A program made the translations under genes and the position numbers. From an uncultured Oscillospiraceae bacterium (GTDB lineage Bacteria; Bacillota; Clostridia; Oscillospirales; Oscillospiraceae), in NCBI GenBank assembly GCA_910587785.1, contig CAJUOA010000050.1, positions 1 to 22,982 of the forward strand: a stretch of 22,982 nucleotides of DNA, in the 5' to 3' direction. The notes below the pieces were generated by a model. The model did not search any database. It saw only the letters and a program-made list of their open reading frames with translations, and had not been told where the DNA came from. Positions 1-6,358 of the stretch are shown one piece after another. Numbering within the stretch: position 1 is the first letter of the stretch; each line of letters opens with the position of its first letter.

Positions 1-47
1 GAGATGCTATCCTGTGACTGGAGTTCAGACGTGTGCTCTTCCGATCT
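1..47. other. Illumina TruSeq read-2 adapter with P7 index (not genomic)
   Basis: The first 47 bases are the reverse complement of the TruSeq index adapter: GAGAT from the P7 part, the 8-base index GCTATCCT, then GTGACTGGAGTTCAGACGTG and the rest up to CCGATCT. Translated, this gives the CDWSSDVCSSDL peptide known as an adapter artefact in predicted proteins. Real genomic sequence starts at 48. Confidence 0.98.
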
Positions 48-185
48 TCCTCTCATATTGAGTGGCGTTCCTTACCTTACCACAGGTCTATTTTACCACA
101 TTTATCCCGTTGGTACAAGCCCCAACGCCCAAGCTCCGATCGAAAAGCGAAATCCCCCCAGGCGGGATTGTTACCAGTTTGTAAC

Positions 186-214
186 TTGCTTTTTAAATTA
201 TACGATTGTATAAT
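186..214 (+). promoter_or_regulatory. Sigma-A type promoter of the lipoprotein gene
   Basis: TTGCTT (186-191), a 17-bp spacer and a perfect TATAAT (209-214) form a strong vegetative promoter about 50 bp before the lipoprotein start. The surrounding stretch is much richer in A+T than the genes. The -10 box overlaps an operator-like palindrome. A small inverted repeat GTTAC/GTAAC (170-185) lies just upstream. Bases 48-185 hold no gene that I can recognise. Confidence 0.7.
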
Positions 215-236
215 GACGGCGCTATACAATTGTATA
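199..236. promoter_or_regulatory. Two repeated palindromic operator-like sites
   Basis: TATACGATTGTATA (199-212, one mismatch from symmetry) and the perfect palindrome TATACAATTGTATA (223-236) are near-identical and 24 bp apart start to start. The first covers the -10 box and the second covers the expected transcription start and early leader. Such a pair suits a dimeric repressor (GntR, MarR or TetR type); the regulator is not in this window and its family is inference. Confidence 0.6.
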
Positions 237-263
237 ACATATCATCCGATAGGAGGCACACCC

Positions 264-809
264 ATGAAAAAGAAAACCTTGGCGCTCCTGGTTGGAGCGG
301 CTCTGTTCCTGACCGCCTGCGTCCCCAAAGCGCCCCCGTCCCAGGAGCCCGTCCAGCCCTCCGCCCCCGTGGAGGCCATGCCGGAGCCGTCCGGCGGGGA
401 GGGCGCCGTGTGGGATGCCCAGGGCTACACCCTGGAGACCCCCGCGTCCTGGGACTGGCTGGCCGTGAATGCGGAGGGCGGCGATGGTCAGAGTGAAGAC
501 ACCCTCTTCGCGCTCTACCACGCCCCCACCTACAGCGCAGGGGAGACCAGCGGGTGGATCTTGAGCATCGTCCGCTGGGATCAGGAGAGCTATCAGACAT
601 TCATCGACAACGACATCACGGGCATGATGATCGAGCTGGCCACCGACAACAGTGGACACATCTTCGGCAGGGTCCAGCCCTCTGATGTGCAGATCGCCGA
701 CATCGATACCTACAACGAGATAGTGGAGGTGGTCAACAGCGAGGAGATGCAGGCCGTTTTGCAGGACTTCATCGCCCGCAACGGCCTGGACCCCATCCCA
801 GAGGCATAA
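264..809 (+). CDS. Small secreted lipoprotein of unknown function
   Basis: A 181-residue protein exported and anchored as a lipoprotein. The signal is clear: positively charged KKK at 2-4, a hydrophobic core at 5-16, and the lipobox L16-T17-A18-C19, so C19 would be diacylated by Lgt (encoded at 17622). A proline-rich linker (about 21-44) follows, then an acidic domain of about 135 residues beginning near AVWDAQGYTLETPASW, which I cannot assign to a family with confidence; the opening resembles small lipoproteins that bind the cell surface, but no catalytic motif is visible. The ATG at 264 is set by AGGAGG at 251-256; the reading frame extends upstream only into adapter. Its promoter carries twin palindromes, so expression is probably repressible. 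The TAA at 807-809 is followed in frame by 47 more open codons, so the gene may be shortened by a nonsense mutation. Confidence 0.85.
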   Translation: MKKKTLALLVGAALFLTACVPKAPPSQEPVQPSAPVEAMPEPSGGEGAVWDAQGYTLETPASWDWLAVNAEGGDGQSEDTLFALYHAPTYSAGETSGWILSIVRWDQESYQTFIDNDITGMMIELATDNSGHIFGRVQPSDVQIADIDTYNEIVEVVNSEEMQAVLQDFIARNGLDPIPEA

Positions 810-953
810 GAGAAAGCCGCCTGGGCCCACCGGGTGTCCTTCTACCGGAACTACGGTGAGAAGGAGGACATCCTGCGGGAGTATATTGGGCAGCTTCTCG
901 GGGTGTGGACGGCGGAGGAGATGGCGGAGCTTTTGCACAAGCGCCTGCTCTGA
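810..953 (+). pseudogene. In-frame open extension after the lipoprotein stop (possible lost C-terminus)
   Basis: Directly after the TAA at 807-809 the same frame stays open for 47 codons to TGA at 951-953. It reads EKAAWAHRVSFYRNYGEKED and continues with an amphipathic acidic/basic helix ending in AELLHKRLL. It has no start codon or ribosome binding site of its own. It looks protein-like rather than random and would end 11 bp before the next promoter. This fits an original lipoprotein of about 229 residues broken by a single stop, but a natural stop followed by chance open frame is possible in G+C-rich DNA. Confidence 0.45.
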
Positions 954-964
954 CAAGGCGGGGC

Positions 965-993
965 TTGCAAAATTTGGGGATATCCGGTATACT
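965..993 (+). promoter_or_regulatory. Promoter of the DUF1292-like / kptA operon
   Basis: TTGCAA (965-970), a 17-bp spacer and TATACT (988-993) match the vegetative consensus. Transcription would start near 1000, about 35 bp before the first gene. Confidence 0.65.
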
Positions 994-1034
994 TGTGGGG
1001 AAAGAAAGGTTCCCGGAGGAAAAGGAGGGGCCCC

Positions 1035-1421
1035 ATGCGGATACGGATTGACAAGGATTTGACCTTTACAGTTCTGGAGGCGGACGGCGCCCGGGCCCGC
1101 TACATCGTCCTTTTCACCGTGCGGGAGGAGGAGACAGGGCGGGAGTACCTCGTCTACACGGATGACAAGGTCCGCGCCTTCCGGAGGGACCCGGTCTACG
1201 GCTCCCGCTTCCGGCGGGACGGGGCGGACCTGCTCCTGAAGGCGGTGGAGACGGAGGAGGAGCTGGAGTTTCTGCGGAGGGCTCTTGCGGACATACCGGC
1301 GGAGCTGGACGGGGAGATCATGGAGGAGGACCGCGTCCGCCGCAAAGCGTTTTTCCAGTCCCTGGGGGAGAAGCTTTTCAAAAAGCGCCCCCGTTCAGTG
1401 AAAGGAGGAGAGACCCCATGA
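1035..1421 (+). CDS. DUF1292-like small protein
   Basis: A 128-residue, highly charged cytoplasmic protein with no signal peptide or membrane segment. The first 50 residues (FTVLEADGARARYIVLFTVR, then EEETGREYLVYTDD) have the pattern of DUF1292/YrzB proteins: a short beta-rich domain describing a graded D/E-G pair, a conserved F-x-V strand and a Y-L-V-Y strand. A segment at about 66-85 (TEEELEFLRRAL) matches the acidic C-terminal helix of that family, and a basic tail follows. The molecular role of DUF1292 proteins is unknown. The ATG at 1035 is chosen because AAAGGAGG lies at 1021-1028; an upstream start in the same frame has no such site. The stop overlaps the kptA start by 4 bp (ATGA), so the two are co-translated. 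Family assignment is moderate. Confidence 0.75.
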   Translation: MRIRIDKDLTFTVLEADGARARYIVLFTVREEETGREYLVYTDDKVRAFRRDPVYGSRFRRDGADLLLKAVETEEELEFLRRALADIPAELDGEIMEEDRVRRKAFFQSLGEKLFKKRPRSVKGGETP

Positions 1422-1978
1422 GCGGAAAAAACAGCCAGGACGGCCTCACCCGGACCAGCCGGTATCTCGCGCTGGTCCTCCGGCACAAGCCCCAGGCCGC
1501 CGGGATCACCCTGGACAGCCACGGCTGGGCGGATGTCCGGCAGCTGCTGGAGGGGGTGAACCGCACCCGGCATCTGACCATGGAGGAGCTGGAGGAGATC
1601 GTGCGCACCGACGAGAAGGGGCGCTACGCCTTCAACGAGGACAGGACCCTCATCCGGGCCAACCAGGGCCACTCCGTGCCCGTGGACGTGGAGCTGGAGG
1701 AGCTTGCCCCGCCGGAGGTCCTGTGGCACGGCAAGGGGGAGCAGTCCACGGCGGGCATCGAGCGCAGCGGTCTCGTCAGCCGGGGGCGGCTCTACGTCCA
1801 CCTCTCGGCGGAGCCGGAGACCGCCCGAAAGGTGGGCCTCCGCCACGGGCGGGTGGTGCTCTACCAGGTGCGCACCGGGGACATGGCCCGGGACGGCTTC
1901 CGGTTCTACCAGTCCGTCAACGGTGTTTGGCTGACCCATTATGTGCCGGTGAACTACCTGGACCGGAAGGAGGGATAA
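1418..1978 (+). CDS. kptA: RNA 2'-phosphotransferase, Tpt1/KptA family
   Basis: A 186-residue Tpt1/KptA enzyme, the usual bacterial length. The family transfers an internal RNA 2'-phosphate to NAD+, giving ADP-ribose 1'',2''-cyclic phosphate and nicotinamide; in yeast this ends tRNA splicing, while the bacterial substrate is unclear. Visible motifs in order: LALVLRHKP with the essential R22-H23; GITLDSHGWADV (29-40); IRANQGHS with R80 and H85; LWHGKGEQ (102-109), the HG of the NAD site; RLYVHLS (R124, H128); GLRHGRVVLYQV; and the C-terminal SVNGVWLTHYVPVNYL. The four catalytic positions R-H-R-R are therefore intact. The HG motif reads HGK rather than the common HGT. AAAGGAGG before the ATG sets the start. 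It is the second gene of an operon with a DUF1292-like protein; no RNA ligase of the plant/fungal type is nearby. Confidence 0.95.
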   Translation: MSGKNSQDGLTRTSRYLALVLRHKPQAAGITLDSHGWADVRQLLEGVNRTRHLTMEELEEIVRTDEKGRYAFNEDRTLIRANQGHSVPVDVELEELAPPEVLWHGKGEQSTAGIERSGLVSRGRLYVHLSAEPETARKVGLRHGRVVLYQVRTGDMARDGFRFYQSVNGVWLTHYVPVNYLDRKEG

Positions 1979-1984
1979 GGAGGA

Positions 1985-2006
1985 CCGCGGTCCGTCTGGA
2001 CTGCGG
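1985..2006 (+). terminator. Possible weak terminator hairpin after kptA
   Basis: CCGCGGTCC (1985-1993) and GGACTGCGG (1998-2006) form a 9-bp stem with one G-U pair and a 4-base loop. Only a short interrupted T tract follows (CTCTTTC), so termination is likely partial. Confidence 0.4.
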
Positions 2007-2050
2007 CTCTTTCACGCTCTGCGGGCATTTGTCCATTTTTTCAGCAGCTC

Positions 2051-2079
2051 TTGACAGAGCCGGGGCAATCTGGTATCTT
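2051..2079 (+). promoter_or_regulatory. Promoter of the YitT-family operon
   Basis: Perfect TTGACA (2051-2056), 17 bp, then TATCTT (2074-2079) preceded by an extended -10 TGG (2071-2073). Transcription would begin near 2086, about 30 bp before the start codon. Confidence 0.7.
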
Positions 2080-2114
2080 GGAGGCTGTATATACTGCATA
2101 CTGGAGGGAGACCT

Positions 2115-3038
2115 ATGACAGAAAACAACGTGAAGCAGACGCCCAAGCAGCTGCTGTGGACCTGCGCGGCCATTGTGCTGGGCAACTTCCTGCTGGCCTT
2201 CGCGGTGGCGGCGTTCATCATCCCCAGCGGGGTCATCATGGGCGGGGCCACAGGCGTCGGCATCATCATCACCCACTTTATCCCCCTGGATACGGCCGCG
2301 GTGATCTTCGTGCTGAATATGCTGGCCCTGGCCATGGGCTATATCGTGCTGGGGAAGGGCTTTGCGGTGAAGACCGTGGCAAGCTCCATATTCTACCCGA
2401 TGTTTCTGAAGGTCGTGCAGTCCATCCCGGGGATTGATTCACTGACGGACGACTGGCTGCTCTCCGTCCTGCTCTCCGGCGCGCTGGTGGGCGTGGCGCT
2501 GGGCCTGGTGATGCGGGTGGGGTCCTCCACCGGCGGCACCGACGTGGTGAACCTGGTCCTGCACAAGTGGACCCACCTGCCGGTGTCCGTGACGGTGTAC
2601 CTGACGGACATCGTCATCCTGGCCGGACAGGTCGTCTTCTCCAACCCGGAGCAGATCCTCTACGGCATCGTGCTCCTGGTGGTGGAGACCATCGCCCTGG
2701 ACCGGATGATGCTCCTGGGGCAGTCCCAGATCCAGATCTTCGTCATCTCCAGCCGCTATGAGGAGATCCGCCGCCGGTGTCTCGTGGAGCTGGAGGCGGG
2801 CATCACCATGGTCTGCATCGAGACCGGCATGACCGGGGCCTCCCAGCGGGGCGTGATGTGCGTGATCCCGCCCCGGAAGCTCTTTGCCGCCCAGACCCTG
2901 ATCCAGTCCGTGGACCCCAACGCCTTTTTCACCATCACTCAGATCAAGGAGGTCAAGGGGCAGGGCTTCTCCAAGGAGCGGACCTTTATCAAAGGCCCGG
3001 GTGTTGAGGGCGCTCCGGAGGAGAGCGGCAAAAAGTAA
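2115..3038 (+). CDS. YitT family membrane protein with DUF2179 domain
   Basis: A 307-residue integral membrane protein of the YitT family, whose biochemical function is not established. The N-terminal half has about five or six hydrophobic segments (roughly 13-35, 42-56, 60-81, 112-133, 153-172, 178-195). Family hallmarks are seen: NFLLAFAVAAFIIPSGVIMG near the start, with the IPSG...GGATG loop, and GSSTGGTDVVNLVL (136-149). A soluble DUF2179 domain follows from about 205 to 287 (IQIFVISSRYEEI, then GASQRGVMCVIPPRKL and FFTITQIKEVKGQGF). CTGGAGGGAG before ATG 2115 serves as ribosome binding site. It has its own promoter and lies 12 bp before the cysteine-rich gene downstream, so both are probably co-transcribed up to the terminator at 3518. 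Confidence 0.92.
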   Translation: MTENNVKQTPKQLLWTCAAIVLGNFLLAFAVAAFIIPSGVIMGGATGVGIIITHFIPLDTAAVIFVLNMLALAMGYIVLGKGFAVKTVASSIFYPMFLKVVQSIPGIDSLTDDWLLSVLLSGALVGVALGLVMRVGSSTGGTDVVNLVLHKWTHLPVSVTVYLTDIVILAGQVVFSNPEQILYGIVLLVVETIALDRMMLLGQSQIQIFVISSRYEEIRRRCLVELEAGITMVCIETGMTGASQRGVMCVIPPRKLFAAQTLIQSVDPNAFFTITQIKEVKGQGFSKERTFIKGPGVEGAPEESGKK

Positions 3039-3050
3039 GGAGGACAAATT

Positions 3051-3512
3051 ATGATATCATCCATCTGCGGGGCCGACTGCGGCCAATGCGGACAGCGGGC
3101 GTCCTGCGGCGGCTGTGCCGGGACAGGCGGGCGTCCCTTTGGCAGGCCGTGTATGCTTGCGGAGTGCGCCCGGGGCAGGGGACAGACCTCCTGCGAAGCC
3201 TGCGGCGGGGCCTGTGTGCTGAAGGCGCCGGTCATTGCGGCGTTCAACGCCCTGGGCATCGGGGACATGGCGGAGGTTACGGACCTCAACGCCCTGCAGG
3301 GCTCCTACATCAACCTGACCTACACCCTCCCCAACGGGCAGACCGTGCGCCTGCTGGAGGACGGCAAGGTGTACTTAGGCAATCAGCTCCACCGGGAGGG
3401 CACAGACCGCTGCTACGGTCTCGCCGCCGATGAGACGCACCTGCTGGTGTGCGAGTACGGGGACGGCGGAGCGGACCCGGAGATCGTGGTCTACAAAAAG
3501 TGGCGCAGATAA
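3051..3512 (+). CDS. Cysteine-rich DUF3795-like protein
   Basis: A 153-residue protein in two parts. Residues 1-58 hold ten cysteines (6, 10, 13, 19, 22, 34, 39, 48, 51, 55) in the pattern ICGADCGQCG...CGGC...C...C...CEACGGAC, like the DUF3795 family, which is thought to bind zinc or an iron-sulfur cluster; no activity is known. Residues about 75-153 are a separate region with strands such as LTYTLPNGQTVRLLEDGKVY and LLVCEYGDGGADPEIVVYKK, which I cannot assign. No signal peptide or membrane segment. AAGGAGG at 3037-3043 fixes the ATG at 3051. It follows the YitT gene by 12 bp and ends just before a strong terminator, so it closes that operon. The family call rests on the cysteine pattern only. 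Confidence 0.75.
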   Translation: MISSICGADCGQCGQRASCGGCAGTGGRPFGRPCMLAECARGRGQTSCEACGGACVLKAPVIAAFNALGIGDMAEVTDLNALQGSYINLTYTLPNGQTVRLLEDGKVYLGNQLHREGTDRCYGLAADETHLLVCEYGDGGADPEIVVYKKWRR

Positions 3513-3517
3513 GCGAA

Positions 3518-3555
3518 GACGCCTCCCGGCAGGACCGGGGGGCGTCTTTTGATTA
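3518..3555 (+). terminator. Rho-independent terminator
   Basis: A 12-bp stem with one wobble pair (3518-3529 with 3535-3546, GACGCCTCCCGG against CCGGGGGGCGTC), a 5-base loop, then TTTTGATTATTTT. It ends the YitT/DUF3795 operon. The convergent minus-strand gene stops at 3553, so the hairpin may also help end that transcript, although its T tract on that strand is poor. Confidence 0.85.
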
Positions 3556-4206
3556 TTTTGTGCGCTCATCCAAAACCGTAACAGCGAGGCCCCCGCCCAG
3601 CAGTGGCAGACAGGCCAGGACGCTTGGGATGCCCCAGCGCTGGACGCACCACCAGCCCAAGGCCACCCCTAAATGGAAGCAGAGGAGGGTAGCGCCGTAG
3701 AAGGCGAACTTTCGGAAGTACTTCTCCTCCCGGGTGCAGAGGTAGTCGGTGAGGCCCTCGACGCACTGACGGAGGTTGTTGGTGGAGAAGATGGTGGCGC
3801 TGTTGAACCCCGCGGCCTGGGTGTAGGCCACCCACTGGATGGCGGTGGCGAAAAAGACGGGGTAGAGGGCGAGAAGCGGGTCCGCCTCCCCGGGGATCCA
3901 GGCGCAGGCGAGACAGGCCGCGGTGGTGACAGCGATGGAGAGGCACCGCAGGCGGAAGGGCCTCCAGTACCGCCTCCCCACCACCGCGAGGGCGATGCCC
4001 GACGCGTAGCACCCCACCGCTCCCAGCCGGACCAGAAGCTCCCCCAGGGTCCCGGTGAGGCCGGAGACCACCAGGAGGATCAGATTGCTGGTCTCGGCGG
4101 AGCCGAAGGTGCCTTCCCGGATAAGGAGGGCGTAGATGCCCAGAAACCCACCGGTGAGGCAGAGGGTGTGGTGGGCGATGGTCTCAGTGGTTTCCTTGCG
4201 GAGCAT
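3553..4206 (-). CDS. YoaK/DUF1275 family membrane protein
   Basis: A 217-residue integral membrane protein with about six hydrophobic segments. It matches the YoaK (DUF1275) family by LCLTGGFLGIYALL followed by FGSAETSNLI near the N-terminus (family pattern GGxxDAxxxL...F.xxxTGN) and by FATAIQWVAYTQ ... FNSATIFSTNNLRQ in the second half (family pattern AxGxQNAxxR...xTGNL). The family's function is unknown; it is often described as a membrane protein of the DUF1275 type. The aspartate usual in GGFxDAY is a glycine here (GGFLGIY). The ATG at 4206-4204 is preceded by GGGAGGA on the minus strand; earlier in-frame starts lack one and would cross the promoter. It is divergent from the fructoselysine genes, with a -10 box enclosed by an inverted repeat. 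Confidence 0.85.
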   Translation of the reverse strand: MLRKETTETIAHHTLCLTGGFLGIYALLIREGTFGSAETSNLILLVVSGLTGTLGELLVRLGAVGCYASGIALAVVGRRYWRPFRLRCLSIAVTTAACLACAWIPGEADPLLALYPVFFATAIQWVAYTQAAGFNSATIFSTNNLRQCVEGLTDYLCTREEKYFRKFAFYGATLLCFHLGVALGWWCVQRWGIPSVLACLPLLGGGLAVTVLDERTK

Positions 4207-4219
4207 GGCGGTCCTCCCT

Positions 4220-4264
4220 GGAGCGTGATGGGTACAGTATAGCACGCTCCCGCCCGCAGGGAAA
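4220..4264 (-). promoter_or_regulatory. Probable promoter of the YoaK-like gene with inverted repeat around the -10
   Basis: On the minus strand TATACT (4241-4236) is preceded by a 17-bp spacer and a poor -35 (TTTCCC, 4264-4259). Perfect 8-bp arms GGAGCGTG (4220-4227) and CACGCTCC (4243-4250) enclose the -10 box. The arms could be an operator or form a hairpin in the leader. Confidence 0.5.
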
Positions 4265-4293
4265 GACCTTTTTCGGGTTTTTTCTCCACATCG

Positions 4294-4322
4294 TTGACAA
4301 CCCGGCCGCCATGCCGTATACT
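4294..4322 (+). promoter_or_regulatory. Promoter of the frlDB-like operon
   Basis: Perfect TTGACA (4294-4299), a 17-bp spacer and TATACT (4317-4322). This is close to the full consensus, so basal transcription should be strong unless a repressor acts. No obvious operator overlaps it. Confidence 0.75.
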
Positions 4323-4359
4323 GACGGCAGACAATCACCAACGGAGAGGAGCACACGAT

Positions 4360-5151
4360 ATGAAACTAGCGGCAGTGGGGAGCAACTGCATCGACTACTA
4401 CGTGAACCTGGACGGCGGCAGGCCCTATCCCGGCGGCGGGCCGGTGAACATGGCGGTCTACACGGTGCGCCTGGGGGGAGAGGCGTCCTACACCGGCCCC
4501 GTGGGCACGGATGCCTACGGCGAGCTGATGGTGAAGGCCGCGGCGGCAAAGGGCGTAGACATCAGCCGGATGCGGAAGGTGCCCGGGAGGACCGCCGTCA
4601 CCCAGGTGGAGCTCCAGGACGGGGAGCGGGTCTTCTGCGGCTACGACGAGGGCGTTCTGGACGGCTACGTCCTCTCGGAGGAGGATTTCGCCTTTCTCTG
4701 CACCCACGACGTGGTGGTCTGCGACACCTGGGGCAGGGTCCAGAAGCAGTTTCGGGAGCTGAGGGCCCGGGGTATCGCCACGGCCTTCGACTGCTCCACC
4801 CGGCCCGGCAGTCCTGTCAGTCAGGAGGTCATGCCCTATACGGACTACCTCTTTTTCTCCGCAAAAGGCGACGGGGAGGACCTGCGGCAGCAGATGCGGG
4901 CCTATCACGCCCGGGGGCCGAAGATGGTCATCGCCATGCTGGGGGAGGAGGGGAGCCTCTGCTGGGACGGGGAGCGCTTCCACCAGTTCGGCGTTGTGCC
5001 CTGTCCGCAAGTGGTGGACACCCTGGGGGCGGGAGACAGCTACATCGCCGGGTTCCTCACCGGCCTCTGGGAGGGCCGGACCATCGAGGGAGCCATGGAG
5101 CGGGGCGCGGCCTGCGCCACGGAGACTTTAGGCTATTTCGGGGCCTGGTAA
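4360..5151 (+). CDS. frlD: PfkB-family fructoselysine 6-kinase (FrlD-like)
   Basis: A 263-residue ribokinase/PfkB sugar kinase. It most resembles FrlD, which phosphorylates fructoselysine on C6 with ATP. Evidence: the short N-terminus AAVGSNCIDYYVNL (E. coli FrlD has a similar GDNCVD start), the sugar-site glycines YPGGGPVNMAVYT (24-35), VGTDAYGELM (48-57), GVDISR (65-70), TQVELQDGERVF (81-92), and the PfkB signature DTLGAGDSYIAGF (220-232) with the likely catalytic base D226; the ending LGYFGAW parallels the E. coli ending. The ATG at 4360 follows GGAGAGGA at 4343-4350. A deglycase-like gene follows 32 bp later, as in the known kinase-deglycase pairs, which supports an Amadori-compound substrate. 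Exact substrate (fructoselysine or another Amadori amino acid) cannot be read from sequence. Confidence 0.88.
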   Translation: MKLAAVGSNCIDYYVNLDGGRPYPGGGPVNMAVYTVRLGGEASYTGPVGTDAYGELMVKAAAAKGVDISRMRKVPGRTAVTQVELQDGERVFCGYDEGVLDGYVLSEEDFAFLCTHDVVVCDTWGRVQKQFRELRARGIATAFDCSTRPGSPVSQEVMPYTDYLFFSAKGDGEDLRQQMRAYHARGPKMVIAMLGEEGSLCWDGERFHQFGVVPCPQVVDTLGAGDSYIAGFLTGLWEGRTIEGAMERGAACATETLGYFGAW

Positions 5152-5183
5152 GGGCTCTATCTGAAAAAGGAGGACCAGCACAA

Positions 5184-6248
5184 ATGGAATATGAAGCAAA
5201 AGCGTGGCAGGAGGCCGAGGGCCCCTGCCTGAGGGGCTTCGACGAGGCGGAGGCGCTCTCCAGCGTCAACGGAGCCCTTGCTCTCCGTCCCCAGATCGAG
5301 GCAATTATCGACAAAATTTGGGAGGAGGGCTTCGACGGCATCTACTTCATCGGCATCGGCGGCACCTACGCATCCAGCCTCCAGGTGGAGGTGTATATGC
5401 GGGGGCGCTCGGCCCTGCCTGTCTACGTGGAGAACGCGGCGGAGTTCCTGACCACCGGCAACCGGCGCTTTACGGAGAGGTCGGTGGTGATCTACTCCTC
5501 CGTCTCCGGCAACACCAAGGAGATGGTGCAGATGGTGGACAAGGCCCGCGCCATCGGGGCCCGGGTCTTCGCCTTCATCGACACCCCAGGCTCCACTCTT
5601 ACCCGGCCGGAGAAGCAGGATTATCTGGTGCTCTACCCGAAAAATGAGCAGTTGAAGTTCTATATGGTGGCAAACTACCTGATGTACAAGAACGGAGAGT
5701 TCCCGGACTACGACCGCTATAACCGGGAGATGGAGGCCCATTTGGCCCGCGCCCTCGCGGACGTGGAGATTGCCGCCGACGCCTGGGCGTACCGCTGCGC
5801 GGAGCGCAAGGCCTCCGAGGTCCGCGCCCGCCCGGACCTGCCCCACTACTTCATCGGTTCCGGGAACCAGTACGGCGCGGCGTACTCCTACGCCATGTGC
5901 TACTGGGAGGAGCAGATGTGGATCCGCACCAAGTCCATCAGCTGTCAGGAGTTCTTCCACGGGATGCAGGAGATCATCGTCTCCGACACCCCCGTGACCC
6001 TCTTTATAGGCGAGGACGAGCAGCGGCCTCTCGCCGAGCGCGTCGCCCGCTTCCTCCCCAAGGTCTGCGCAAATTATACCGTCATCGACACCCGGGAGTT
6101 CCCCCTCGCCGGCATCAGCGAAGAGTTTCGCGGCTCCATCTCCCACCTGGTCATGCACGCCGTCAATAACCGCATGGACGCCTATATGGAGCGCTTCCTC
6201 CGCCACCCACTGTCCATCCGGAGGTACTACAGGCAGTTTGAGTACTGA
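5184..6248 (+). CDS. frlB: SIS-domain Amadori-phosphate deglycase (FrlB-like)
   Basis: A 354-residue protein of the SIS (sugar isomerase) family, similar to FrlB, which splits fructoselysine 6-phosphate into lysine and glucose 6-phosphate. The first SIS domain has FIGIGGTYASS (55-65) and the phosphate-binding SSVSGNTKEM (105-114); the second starts near HYFIGSGNQYGAAYSYA (221-237). E243 and H259 (in CYWEEQMW and QEFFHG) are 16 residues apart, the spacing I recall for the catalytic Glu/His pair of the relative FraB. The C-terminus IRRYYRQFEY resembles the FrlB ending. Start ATG 5184 follows AAGGAGGA at 5167-5174. It is the second gene after the kinase, with no transporter in the operon. Another Amadori substrate such as fructose-asparagine is possible. 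Confidence 0.85.
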   Translation: MEYEAKAWQEAEGPCLRGFDEAEALSSVNGALALRPQIEAIIDKIWEEGFDGIYFIGIGGTYASSLQVEVYMRGRSALPVYVENAAEFLTTGNRRFTERSVVIYSSVSGNTKEMVQMVDKARAIGARVFAFIDTPGSTLTRPEKQDYLVLYPKNEQLKFYMVANYLMYKNGEFPDYDRYNREMEAHLARALADVEIAADAWAYRCAERKASEVRARPDLPHYFIGSGNQYGAAYSYAMCYWEEQMWIRTKSISCQEFFHGMQEIIVSDTPVTLFIGEDEQRPLAERVARFLPKVCANYTVIDTREFPLAGISEEFRGSISHLVMHAVNNRMDAYMERFLRHPLSIRRYYRQFEY

Positions 6249-6249
6249 T

Positions 6250-6330
6250 CTACTTTTTTCTTTTTGTGTACAAAAAGAAAAAAGTAGCAAAAAAGAAAAA
6301 AACTTTTTGTCCGCAAGGCTGACGCCTTGC
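6250..6330. repeat. AT-rich perfect inverted repeat plus second hairpin
   Basis: An 18-bp arm (6250-6267, CTACTTTTTTCTTTTTGT) is exactly repeated inverted at 6270-6287 with a 2-base centre. After an A-rich stretch (6288-6302) comes a second perfect hairpin, GCAAGGC (6313-6319) / GCCTTGC (6324-6330). The block fills the gap between the deglycase and glutaminase genes and is far richer in A+T than its surroundings. The first arm could work as a terminator on either strand. The two-part structure looks like a dispersed intergenic repeat unit, which is inference. Confidence 0.75.
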
Positions 6331-6358
6331 TCATGGAGAAAAACGAGAGGAGCGCATT

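Noticed and set aside
151..169. Hairpin AATCCC/GGGATT as a terminator of a gene upstream
   Set aside because: The stem is only 6 bp with a 7-base loop and no T tract follows directly; no upstream gene is visible.
33..263. Upstream extension of the lipoprotein frame beginning in the first bases
   Set aside because: The frame starts inside the adapter and lacks a ribosome binding site; the true start at 264 has AGGAGG and a clear signal peptide.
3673..4242. 189-codon plus-strand frame opposite the YoaK-like gene
   Set aside because: The minus-strand frame has membrane segments, family motifs and a ribosome binding site; the plus frame is glycine/glutamate-rich without these.
4311..5183. Long open frame running through the kinase gene and in frame into the deglycase
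   Set aside because: The part before 5184 is an arginine/glycine-rich alternative frame of the kinase gene, which itself matches FrlD throughout; the deglycase has its own ribosome binding site at 5167.
5157..6290. 377-codon minus-strand frame opposite the deglycase, and similar frames at 14975-15961 and 20252-21355
   Set aside because: They lie opposite genes with clear family motifs and show biased, motif-free translations.
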